Assembly: GCA_020912385.1 (NCBI GenBank)
Contig: CP087206.1
Coordinates: 2,790,001 to 2,854,000, forward strand
Reading direction: 5' to 3'
DNA length: 64,000 nt
DNA from: Neofusicoccum parvum
Taxonomy: Eukaryota > Ascomycota > Dothideomycetes > Botryosphaeriales > Botryosphaeriaceae
Shown: piece after piece, positions 21,863 to 32,253 of the stretch
Position numbering within the stretch: the first letter of the stretch is position 1
How the letters are laid out: the number at the start of each line of letters is the position of its first letter
Position numbers and translations under genes: made by a program
Notes under the pieces: generated by a model
What the model saw: only the letters and a program-made list of their open reading frames with translations
Database searches by the model: none
Told to the model about the DNA's origin: nothing

Positions 21863-24045
21863 CTACTGCGGTTTGCTGTCCAGAATCAAGTTCACGTCAC
21901 TCGCTAGCCTCTCGGCCGTCGTCTTGAACAGGCGCGGGATGCCCGTCTGCTCGAAGGGCGTGCCGTCGAGGACCATCTTGGCGAGGCCCTTGGACGACAG
22001 GCAGATCAGCGGCATGCCGTGGCCGTTGAAGCCGCCCATGATGAACTGGCCGGGCTTGTCCGGCACCTCGCCGATGTGTGGCATCATGTCGGCGGTGTAC
22101 TGCGCGCTGCGGGTCAGCCAGGCCCGCTCGCGTCGAGCCGGAGCACGGTGGTGGTGGTGGAAAGACTCACGCCCATGACGCCGGTCCAGATCCTGTCGAC
22201 CTCGGCGCCGCTCTGCTCCCAGCCGCGGTAGTTGCGCTGCATGAAGCCCGGGAAGTGCTGCGTCGCGGGCTCGATGAGGGAGGCGTCGTCGGTGACGCCG
22301 TACCAGTGGCTGCGGTCGTGCCAGAACCACTGCTTGGCGCCGCCGATGATGATGCTGCCGTCGGTGCGGGTGATCTGGTAGTCGTAGATGCCCGGCGCGT
22401 ACCTCAACTAGTTGCTCGGTTAGGCATGGGGTGCTCGCGGCCCGTGATGGCGGGATGGCGTTGAGCGCGGGCGCGAGTTTTCTTTACGTACGCTGTAGGT
22501 GTTTGGCAGGTGCGGCTTGGGCTTGCCGCCGGGCACGGCGATCCTGCTGCAGATGCCCTTGACGGGGATGATCTTGTCGCGGTACTGGGGCGCGACGCCG
22601 GCGGTGTAGGCGTTGGTGCAGTAGACGACCTTCTTGGCGCGCAGCTGGCCGCGCGGGGTGCTGACGGTCCAGAAGCCCTGTTGGTCGCGCGTGTCGGACA
22701 CCTGGGTGACGGGCGTGTGCGTCTGCAGGTTGACGCCGCGCGACACGCAGAGCGCGAGCAGGTGCATGACCAGCTTGTACGGCCTGCGGAGTGGTGCGCG
22801 TTAGTCAAGTGGCTCCCAGTCTGCCCTCCCCAGCCGCATCCTCGCCGTGCGCCGCGCGCCTCACTCCTCCGCCGCCGCCGCCCTAGTTTTCCGTGCGCTC
22901 CGCCTTCGTCTGCAGCGTCACCGCTGTCTCCCGCTGCCCGCACCACGCCGCCGCCCATATTAACGCAGCCCCCCTCCGCCCCGGCACCATGTTTCCCTGA
23001 AACGCGACTGTCGGGAGTGAGTGCCGACACCGGTCAAGGCGCAACAGCAAGCCCACCGGACCCGAAAGCTTATTTCCCCGCGCACCCGGACGCCCTGGGC
23101 CCGCACCACCGCATCCCCTTTGCAATCTATGCAATTTCGCCTTGCGCCGGCCCAGCGGGCAGCGGGCCCCGGCAGCGCGGGCAGCCAGCGCGCCAGGGAA
23201 CGCCAGGTAAGGAGAGAGGGAGGCAGAGAAGAGGCGGCGGAGAAGAAGAAGAAGCACTTACCACACGTGCCCGGCGGTGAACGTGAAGGCGCACTTGGCG
23301 CCCTTGACCCCGGAGACGCCCTCGGCGGCGGCGCCCTCGGCGAAGAAGACGTCGCGCACCGAGGGCCGGCCCTGGGCCTGCAGCTCGAGGAACTCGCGCT
23401 TGCACTTGTCGGCGTGGGCCTGGTCCAGGCACACGTCGACGGCGCGCGTGAGCACGAAGTCGCAGTCGATGCGCTCGCGCTCCACCAGCTCCTTGACCGC
23501 CAGCACCTGCGACGACTCGAACAGCGCCAGCTCGTCGGCCGCCGCCGCGCCGTACAGCGCCGTGTATTTCGGGACTTGGAAGTAGACGTCCGGCTTGAGG
23601 TGGCCGCCTGTTGTGTGCGTGCGCCCCGGGTCAGAAACTCTCTCTGGCGTGCCAGACACAACCACCTGAAGGAATCCCTCTCGTGATCTGCTTCCGTCTA
23701 CGTACCGTTCCTGCCCGTCGCGCCCGAGCAGGCCTCGCGCGCCTCCAGGATGACCATCTTGGGCGGGCTCGGGTTGTCCTGCAGCATGTGGTAGGCCGTG
23801 GTGGCGCCCGAGTAGCCGGCGCCGATGATGACGACGTCGGTCTCGGCGGGTAGGTCGGGCGTGGTGCGCGCGCTGTCCAGCTCGTGCAGCTCCGTGCGCC
23901 AGAACGGCGTCACCGCGTTGGGCACCGGGTACGGGTACGGCGCATGCTCGGTCGAGGGCTCGGTCGAGTATATTGACGAGCCGGAGGGCTGCATTGTGCT
24001 GGAGATCTGGGAGAGGCGGGCCTGAGCGCTGTTGGCGGGCGACAT
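21863..24045 (-). CDS. FAD-dependent oxidoreductase (DAO family)
   Basis: An amine or amino-acid oxidase-type flavoenzyme of the DAO superfamily. Five exons: 23706-24045, 23262-23607, 22492-22783, 22171-22407 and 21863-22099, giving 483 residues, normal for this fungal family. The dinucleotide-binding start is DVVIIGAGYSGATTAYHML (GxGxxG at residues 75-80), followed by ILEAREACSGATGRNGGH, where the Glu should bind the FAD ribose. Further landmarks are GAKCAFTFTAGHVWPYKLV, VYCTNAYTAGVAP, the PVKGICSRI strand, IIIGGAKQWFW, and the C-terminal GYTADMMPHIGEVP and GGFNGHGMPLICLSSKGLA, which close the FAD site. Intron 2 (22784-23261) is 478 bp, unusually long, with strong GTAAGT and CGCAG ends. No signal peptide is evident. 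Substrate unknown; it resembles the gamma-glutamylputrescine oxidase branch only in general form. It lies in tandem with the HAD gene. Confidence 0.93.
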
Positions 24046-24547
24046 GGCGACGGTGGGGGTTGGTGGGGAGGGAGGGGGGAGAGGTGGTCGGCGGTGGAGC
24101 AGCGCTGAGGTCTACTGAGGCATCTGACGGCGCACTGAAGCAATCAATCACTGTGCACCAAACACGGTGGGCTGTATATAAGACGTTGGGTGTGCAGGAG
24201 CAATCACGACGGCGGCATTAGCTGGGCAGAGAGATCATTCGACCAGCGCAACACCACGCCCCGACATCGGGCGCGGCAGCACGCGCGACTCCGTTGATTG
24301 CGGGGCGGCGCGCACTTGTCCCAGGGTCGCCAGCTGCAGCGAAGGGTGGGAGAGGCGCGTTCGAGCTCACTGCTGCACGGAGAGATCGCTGCGGCCCGCG
24401 CTCGTATCAGGCCGGAGAACGGCATCTGGGGCTCGGAGAAGCGCGGCGGCCAGCCTATCGATAGGCGCATGCACAGCATCGGGAGCTATGGCCAGCGGCC
24501 AGGGAGGCAAGATTGTGTTTGTTTGCTTTTGCTGCGGCTCGGCTACG
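24046..24547. other. Intergenic between HAD gene and FAD oxidoreductase
   Basis: About 500 bp holding the promoter of the oxidoreductase and the HAD terminator. A TATATAAG element at 24174-24181, read on the plus strand, also reads CTTATATA on the minus strand, about 130 bp upstream of the oxidoreductase start. No gene is seen. Confidence 0.45.
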
Positions 24548-25331
24548 CTATGACGAAGCCGCGATGATCTTGTCGGCCATCTCCAGCGGCGTCGCCGCCA
24601 TCACGTCCATCTCGCCAAAGATCTCCGTGCACGGCTCCTTCTCCCACACGCTGGTGTACGCGCCCTTGAAGCTGCGCGCCGGGTCAGCTCACGCACGCAC
24701 GCCGCGCCCGCAGGCAGGAGAGGAGCACTTACCCGACCGTCCTGGCCGCCGACACGTCCCACATGTGCGCCGCCGCGAACCACTTCTCGCCGTCGCCGAG
24801 CGCCTGCAGCGCCGGCTCGTAGGCCTTGGGGTCCGGCTTGCCGATGCCGCTGGAGTCGCAGCTCATGAAGTTGGCGTCGGGCATGGGCACGCCGGCCTTC
24901 GCGAAGTAGCCGCCCACGCGCTTCTTGTCGCCCGCCGTCAGGCACCAGCACGTGAAGCCGGCCGCCCGCAGCTTCGCGAACATCTCCGGCACGCCCTCGC
25001 GCATCGTCAGGTTGGAGTACGCCTCGGTGATGACCGCCAGGTCCGCGTCCGTCGCGAACTTGCGCGGCTCGGCGATGCCCGCCTGGTACAGCATGCGGTA
25101 GAAGAGCGCCGCCTGCACCTTGGAGAAGACCGTGTAGCGCCCGGACAGCGAGAGGTACGTGTACTCGCGCTCCGCCGCCTCCATCCACGCGAACGCGAAC
25201 AGCTGCGGCTTGATGCCCTCCTTGGCGAACCGCTCGCCCAGCTGCGAGGCGATGGCGTCGAACCACACCTGGTACCCGACGCAGGTGCCGACGACGTCGA
25301 AGACGACGTGCTTCTTCGTGGGGGCGGACAT
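24548..25331 (-). CDS. Haloacid dehalogenase-type hydrolase (HAD superfamily)
   Basis: Resembles fungal 2-haloacid dehalogenase-like proteins. Exon 1 is 24733-25331, a 61-bp intron is 24672-24732, and exon 2 is 24548-24671; 240 residues. All HAD motifs are present: motif I HVVFDVVGTCVG with nucleophile Asp12, motif II LTAGD at 131-135, motif III Lys165 in GIGKPDP, and motif IV AAHMWDVSAA with Asp192. The motif I Asp is followed by VVGT and lacks the second Asp of phosphatases, as in L-2-haloacid dehalogenases, so C-halogen or related chemistry is more likely than phosphate removal. The start at 25331 (MSAPTKK) fits the family. An in-frame ATG at 25472 would add 47 residues rich in Arg, Ser, Leu and Ala that resemble a mitochondrial presequence. 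The natural substrate is unknown. Confidence 0.92.
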
Positions 25332-26077
25332 GTTCGGCGGGGTGGCGGTGGTGCTGTCGAGGAGCGAGGATCCGAGGAAGAGAGGGGATGCAGGACGAGA
25401 ATGCGGAATCGAATTCGCAGCCAGGGAAACAGCTAAAGAAGACAGCAGCCTCTCCGACCTCGCTCGCGCCATGCGGATCTCCCAAGCCTTGGTGTGGCCC
25501 GCCCCTGCCCCTCTACGGCTCGCGGATAGGATCTCCAGGGCCCTTGCCGCCGCCGCCAGCTCGAACTAAACCCCACCTTTGCCTGCTTCCCCGGACTCTC
25601 GGCCACGTGAAGCTGCTGACCGCGTCTCGGGTGAATGCGAGCGCACCGCGCGTCCACACGCTGTCGTCCGATGCTGCCCTGCTTTAGTACGCATCGGTGA
25701 TAGGAAGCAGCTCAAGCTCTGCCGAGCCCGCCGTCTCCTGCTTGGTGAAAGCTTTGCGCCTCCACCTTCCCGCTCCAACCCACAGGGAGCCTGTTTGCGG
25801 CGGATCGTCCGCGTCGACTGCTGCGATAGGTAGCGCATCGGAGGTTTTGGACGCGTTCCTGGTGCTTGCAGTGGCGGGTGGTTGCGTACGCAGATGCACC
25901 ATGACAGCGCCGCAGCTGCTCCCGCCGGCTTAATCCAGTATCGAGATCCTGGACGGCCCAGATAGCGTCGCAGTAGATGAAGCTGCGACGCCCCCCGACG
26001 ACTTCCGTCGCCATTCTTGCTCGTCCGTCCCGCTGTGCACTCGGCGGTTGTTGTGTTGTCTTCCTGCCGCGACAGCC
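25332..26077. other. Divergent promoter, HAD gene and amino-acid permease
   Basis: About 750 bp between two divergent genes. The left 140 bp is an in-frame extension of the HAD gene that could be translated from 25472. The rest shows no conserved coding frame. Confidence 0.45.
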
Positions 26078-28171
26078 ATGGCTCAATCCGTTGGCGAGCC
26101 CGAGCTCACCCCCAAGACACCATCCTCGGCGTCGCAGGACACCGTCTCTGGAATCGGGAAGAAAGATGCCGCCGACGTCGCTGTTGATTCGTCGCCCGAT
26201 GCTGCCGAGAAGGGCGTCGGCGTAGTCGACCTGGTAGAGGTCGGATACGAGCGTTCTTTGAAGCGACGGCAAATCATGATGATGGCCTTTGGGGCCGGCA
26301 TTGGGACCGGCCTGTGGGTCGGCACTGGAAGTGCGCTGTCAAAGGGTAGGTGCCGAAGAGAGTGAAGAGACGTTGCGTGGTGTCTCTGTGCTGACTTTGC
26401 GCAACAGCCGGCCCAGGAGGAATCGCCGTTTCCTACACCATCATGGCAGCAATTGTGTACATCATGTATACATCGATTGGGGAAATGACTAGCTACAAAC
26501 CGGTCCACGGGGGCTTCACAAGACAAGCGGGAGTAAGTGCCCGTCTTCCACAAGCAGCCTTTGGCTTACGCAGAGATAGGACTATGTCGATCCCGCCCTC
26601 GGCTTCGCGATTGGTATCAACTTCTGGTTCAATGTAAGCTTCTCATCCTGCTGTGGAATATCGACTGTCAACTGACGACTATCAGTGGGTCATGTGAGCG
26701 CTCAGTTCTGTTTCCGAGGGTATCTCCAAGGACTGACGTGTACCAAGGATCATTCCTGCCGAGATCACCGCTTGCATCTCTGTGCTGCACTACTGGGAGG
26801 CCTCGTACAAAGTGCCGTTGGCGGCATGGATCACCATCTTCCTCGTCATTATCGCCTTCGTCAACATCTGGCCAGTGAAGTTGTACGGCGAGGTGGAGTT
26901 TTGGTTCTCCTTCCTGAAGTGTCTCGCCCTTGTCGCCATCATCTTCTTCATGATCGTCATGACCAGCGGCGGCATCCCAGCCACGCACGGCCCAATCGAG
27001 TTTAGATACTGGAAGGATCCCGGCGCTTTCGTGAACGGCATCCGTGGGATCGCAGCGGCCTTCGTCCAGGCCGGCTTCAGCTTCGGCGGCGGTTAGTCTC
27101 GGTGTTCCTGAGACGCTGGTCTTTGCTAATCTCGAACGCCAGGGGAGCACATCGCCGTCATGGCGGGCGAGGCCAAGGACCCCCGCGAGACGGTCAAGCG
27201 TTCGGTCCGGCCACTGTTCTGGCGCATGTTCGCCTTCTTTGTGGTGAATATTTGTAAGTGCAACTCAGTTCTTACCTTCCGGTTCTGTGCTCACTCCCAT
27301 TAGGGCTTGTTGGTATGTGCATCCCATACAACGAGCCCAACCTTGTCAACGCGTCCGGGACGCTTGCATCCCCCTTCGTGCTTGCGATCAGGGCATGCAA
27401 CCTCTTCGGGCTTGCGCACGCACTTAATGCTTTCATTCTCATCACGGTGATCTCGTGCGGCATAACTTCCGCATACATCGCCTCGCGCACGCTCTGCGCG
27501 CTGTCGGACATGAAGTGGGTGCACCCGGTGTTTGGGCGCAAGGATAAGCAGGGACGTCCATATGTCGCCATGACACTGTCGATGATCCTTGGCGGCGGTC
27601 TTTGCTACCTGAACTGCAATTCGACGGCCGAGGAGGTGTACAATTGGTTCTCGTCGCTGGTAAGCGCTGCTGCTAAATTTGCAGCGAATGCCATGACACA
27701 CAGCTGACACGGGGGCAGGTCGGCATCAGCGGATTTCTGCAGTGGGCCACAATTTACTGGATGCACATCCGATTTCGCAAGGGCCTCAAGGCGCAGGGCA
27801 TCGACCACAAGACGCTGCCGTTCCACGACATGTTCGCGCCGTGGAGCCAGTACCTGGGGCTGCTGGTCATCTTCCTGATCATGGTGGCCGAGTTCTACCT
27901 CGCCGTCTTCCCGTTCGACGCGCCGCCGAGCGCAGAGAATTTCTTCGCAACGTACATTGCGGCGCCGCTGTTCGTGTTCGACTACTTTGCCTACAAGTGG
28001 TGGTATAAGACCAAGATCGTGCGGCCCGAGGACATGGATTTCAGTGAGGCGTTCCTGTTTGACGAGATGGAGCGGCGGCAGAAGGCAGAGGAGGCAGAGC
28101 GGCCCAAGCAGCAGCAGAGCATGGGCCCGGCGGGCATTGCTCGCCGGGTGTGGTCTGCTCTCGTGGGATGA
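26078..28171 (+). CDS. Amino-acid permease, YAT family (APC superfamily)
   Basis: A 12-helix proton-coupled amino-acid importer of the plasma membrane. Eight exons: 26078-26345, 26408-26532, 26580-26633, 26686-26693, 26748-27091, 27143-27253, 27304-27659 and 27719-28171; 572 residues. Exon 4 is an 8-bp microexon (TGGGTCAT) encoding the W-V-M junction in FNWVMIIPAEITA; the frame closes only if it is included. The N-terminal tail (about 60 residues) is Asp/Ser/Lys-rich and cytosolic. Family signatures are LKRRQIMMMAFGAGIGTGLWVGTG at helix 1 (given in part), SIGEMTSYKPVHGGF, GEHIAVMAGEAKDPRETV and ISCGITSAYIASRTLCAL. The C-terminus is a charged coiled tail (MERRQKAEEAERPKQQQ), typical of ubiquitin-regulated permeases. 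It starts at ATG 26078 in good context (GACAGCCATGG). Substrate range cannot be assigned. Confidence 0.93.
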
Positions 28172-31100
28172 TGGTGAGGGGTTTGTGTCGACGGAAGCCG
28201 TGCAAAGCCGTGCCGCGCTGGATCGGTACTTGGCCATCGGTGGTCTGTTTGTCGGGTCTACTGTGTCATGGAGAGAAAACTCTGAACGGCGCAGCAATGG
28301 CTCATGGATCTCCCCAGCTCGCCAGCTGTAACGCAGCTCTCGTATCCACGGTGCCCGTCATGACTCTAGCCGGTGTTGGTGCTCGCTCTCCTGAAATCAC
28401 CAACAGCCCCGACATGTCCAACACACCCCACGCCGCGCCGCCCCAAAATAAAACAAAAAAAAAAAATAGCACTGGTGGGCCGGAGGGCAGCGGCCGGGCG
28501 GGCGTGAGCGGACGGCGGCTGCTTCTGGCACGGGGCGCAGAGATCTTCGATGGGCCACGGGGCGTCAGTCGGCACGCTCTGTGTCTGCTCGCAGCGGCAG
28601 GGCTGGTGCTGCTGGGGCTTTCACATGCCGCATGCCGCCTGCGCGGGCGATCGCGTTTGCGGTGTTGCTGGCCGAGCGGCGGAAGAAGCCAGTGTGCGGT
28701 GCAGCACTGCCTCGTCCGTTTGTCTGCTCGCGCTGCCGCCCACAGACCGCGCAGAGGCCCAGCCGGCGGAGCGCTACCGGGACGGTTCCTGGATGAGCTG
28801 TGACGTTGCAATCAGCACGCAGGGGCCGTGGACCCGCGCAGCCGTGGGCCATTGGCCCCAGAGCCTCGGTGCGGGCCGGGCGTGCGAGAGCAGCTGTCTG
28901 GCGCTGCCGTCGTATTCTTATCAGCGCGCTGATTGTGTGCTGTCGTCGTGCCGCCGTGCCAGGAGTGTCGCCCTGTCGCGCGGTCGCCCTGTCGCTGTTG
29001 CGCTGCCGCCCGCCGTCATCACGCCGCGCCAACGCCAGCCACCCGAGCTGCTGCACGCCCGCGCCCGCGCCAGCGCCAGCGCCACGGCGCCGCACGCCGG
29101 GTAAAGAGCAGCAACAACAGCAATAAGCCGCCGGACGGCCTCGTCTACCCGGCCGTAAGCCCGCGCGCAGCCGTCTGCAGCGAGCGCGCCCGCCGCGACC
29201 AGACGCGCTCGCGGTGCTGCTGCTGCGATCGCCCGGGCGCCGCCGCCTGTGCAGCCAGTTTCTCCGGTTTCACCGCGCCTGGGATGAGCGAGCGGAGGCC
29301 GGCAGCCCACACTGCGCGCCGCGCCAAGCGTGTCCGTCGCGACGGGCGCTGGCACTGGCACTGGCACTGGCACCGGCACCGCGCCGGCAGCTGACCAGTG
29401 CCGCCGGGCACGCAACGGGCAAAACACCCGCCAGCTGCCCTCACGCGCCTAGGCGGGCGCGCCGTCGCCAGGGTCTCCCCTCCCCAACAGATAGACGCCG
29501 CCCGCCGCGCTGTTCTAGAATTTCTGGAAGGGCTGGTGGAATGTCGAGCCGGCGCCATCTGGGGCTAATGGCGTGCGCGCAGCTGCTGCGATTGCCAGCA
29601 GCCGACCTCCCGGCCTGGGGCCCCCCGCCCAAGCCTGCCTGCGCTGCGCTGCACCTCCGCCTCCAACCGCACCGCACGCCCCGCCCCAGCGCTGAGCACA
29701 GAGCACCGCGAGCATCCAACGGCCCGAGACGACTGCTGGCCAGCGCCCGCGAGCCCTGCGCCCGTCCCAAGTGGAGCCCCAGCGCGCCCGCGAGTCAATG
29801 CGTCCGGAGCCGTCACACTGACCCCGCCAGGGTTGCTGGCCCTACCGCACCACTCTGTTGCCCGCCCAGCGTCCGGCCTGCACACCACCCGCACTATCGT
29901 CGCCGATGCCTGAGGCCTAAGCGAACCGCTCAATAAACTCAATCGTGCATCTCCCGGCGGGGCCCTCTCGCGGACCGCCCAGCGCCCCTCTTCCCCTCCG
30001 CAGCAGAGGGACCAACACTTGCGAGAGGCATAGGCCACCGCCTGCCCCCCCAAGCCGTTGGCTGGACGGCCATGCTCCCCAAGGGGATTAGGAGCCACAG
30101 TCTCTGGCGCCCGTTGCTGGAGGCGGCCGGCCCCGTTCGACCACGACGGCCCTCTGCGCCGCCGGCCAGCCATGCCAACACCGTCGCGCGGTCGAGAGAA
30201 CAGGGAAGCCCGTCCGCCACAATCAGCCTGCTGCGCCCTGGGGGGAGGGGGGGGCGGCCGGCGCCAGCAACACCACGCCGATTGCCCGATCTGGCTAGCC
30301 CAGGAGCCGACGGTGCTTTGCATGCGCAGCCAGGCCCCGAAGCAAGCTTCCCCTCGTGGGCCTGTTGTGGAAGCTTCGGTGCGTTCTGGAACTTGCAGCT
30401 TTCCAGGTCCCCGTCCGCTCCTGCATGCAAGCTGTCGCATGACTGCAAGCCTCGTAAGTTAGCTGCAGCTGCCGAACGGGTGAGCTGCGGCACGAGCAGG
30501 AGAACCTTCCGACGCAGACGCACCCGGGTGTGACAACCTTCCTTCTCCAACTCTATGTTTTCCTTTTGCGTCAGCCTGCTCGGTCTCCTTCATTGGCTGT
30601 GCGGTCTTCGGGTTTACTCCATGCTCCGGCAAGAGGATTGAGACGCACCCATCTGTCGCGCTGGTATCTGCATCTGGAAAAGACGGAGATGGCCACGCCC
30701 GTTCGCCTTCTCTGAGCAATGAAATTCAAGATCCAGTAAATGAATGGCTGTCGTCCTTCGCTGCGAGCGTCTGGAGGCACATCTCGTCTTGGCTCCTCCA
30801 ACGCGGACCAGTCGTGATGTCATAGAACTCCCGCCTCTTTCTCATCTGCTTATGAATTGAACCACTTCAGTGAATGATCCACCTCTTCAACAAGACCCTT
30901 ATTGGGCGGCATGAGTTTCCTTCTGTCACCGTCTCTTATCTTCCGGCTTTTTCAAATTTCTCTTGCAAATCTGCTTCGCTATCTTGCCGTCCTCGTCTCG
31001 ACGTTTGTCGCCTCTCCCGTAATGGTGATCCGTATATCAAGCTCTGGTGGTGATCCTTTCTTCGGGGGCCAATGAACCAATGCCAGTGTTGTCCGCTCCC

Positions 31101-31688
31101 TGGGTCTGGACGTCTCCTTTGCTGTTTCTTTTTGTCAGCGTCAGTCTTCCGAAGGGAATGGCAAATGGTGCTCCCTACTCTGCCTCCATCCCGCCTCCAT
31201 CTGCCTCATTGTTCCCGCTCTTTCGCGTTACCGAGAGCCACCGGTGCCGGTAGCCATGGCGTGTTGCATACTGAGCTCTCGATTTGTCCGGGAACCTCTT
31301 CTCTTAAACCATTTCCTGCACGTACCTCGCTTGTACTACCGCGTACCAGATATTGCCAGAAATACGACGTTGGTGCACAAAACTCTGCATCCGCGGCTAA
31401 ACGCGGTTCCCGGTGGGGAGATTTTCTTTTCCTGGCGTCCGCTTTTTAGACTTTTTGCTGCATGAATTCTCTGTCTGCGTGAATTCTCTGTGTCATAATT
31501 ACCTGATGGTACCTCCGCCGTGGAACTCACGATGCATTGATATGTCCCTTTTTCCTGTTTCGGCGGGTGGTCCTCGACTTGGCATGTTAGGATCGAGCAC
31601 CGCGCCGCGTGCCGCGTGCGGGAAAATGGCTCGTGTTCAGAGGACAGCTGGCCGCTCGGATCATGGAGAAAAGAACAGCACCACAGAG

Positions 31689-31704
31689 GTGCTTCATGAA
31701 GCAC
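31689..31704. repeat. Perfect 16-bp palindrome
   Basis: GTGCTTCATGAAGCAC is identical to its reverse complement and lies 9 bp before the hairpin element at 31714. It could be a dimer-binding site or part of the same element. Confidence 0.7.
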
Positions 31705-31713
31705 AGCTGCGTA

Positions 31714-31792
31714 GGGAGTTGAAGCATTCGTCCGGATGTGGAAGTACCGTCGAATACATGCCAAAGCTGTCCGGACGAATGCTTCAACTCCC
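31714..31792. repeat. 79-bp hairpin element, copy 1
   Basis: Two 23-bp arms (31714-31736 and 31770-31792) are perfect inverted repeats. Each contains GAGTTGAAGCATTCGTCCGG or its complement. A 33-bp centre separates them. A related copy with nearly the same arms is at 40465-40539. The shared centre motifs GTGGA.GT and ATGCCA show that the two copies are homologous and not just similar palindromes. Confidence 0.85.
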
Positions 31793-32253
31793 CATAGCTA
31801 AACGTATTTAAGTGAGATCAAGCCTGTGAAAAACTTGTGTGTTTCCTCACGCTAGGCAGCCGACGGCTGCAGCGCCCCTCTGTAACACGAACCTGCTTCG
31901 GTTGGGTAATTCGGAAGACCGGTGTTCGTGTCTGGCGGTGAAGACTGCTTCCTTCCTGATTCGGCTTGTCTACGGGTAACGGCATTGTTTTTCGAATCTT
32001 CTTCGCTTCGCTCTCGTCTTCTCCTTTCTACAATTCAAGGTTTCAGCGTCTTGTCGTCTGTGCTAGCTTCGCATCTCGTAAACCAGAACCTTCTAGGTCC
32101 AGTATGGCCCGAGAATTGTGGGCTTGGTCCATGGTGTTGGGTTCGAGGATGGGATCAGTTTTCTCACCTTCCCCATCCATGTGTTATTCCTCAAGGCTCT
32201 CTTTTATCTCTCTTCTTGGCCGACTCCATCAAGGTGCATTTCAAACGGCCCAG

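Larger units (their letters stand above)
28172..32253. other. Gene-poor 4.1 kb: GC island, then pyrimidine-rich stretch
   Basis: From about 28450 to 30450 the DNA is extremely GC-rich, with CCAAT-type motifs (28850 GGCCATTGGCC) and a short GGCACT/GGCACC tandem repeat at about 29348-29380. It resembles the promoter islands next to genes elsewhere, yet no clear gene follows. From 30500 to 31500 the plus strand is pyrimidine-rich, like a long leader. At 31689-31792 there are a perfect palindrome and a hairpin element (listed separately). No coding family is recognised. Confidence 0.45.
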
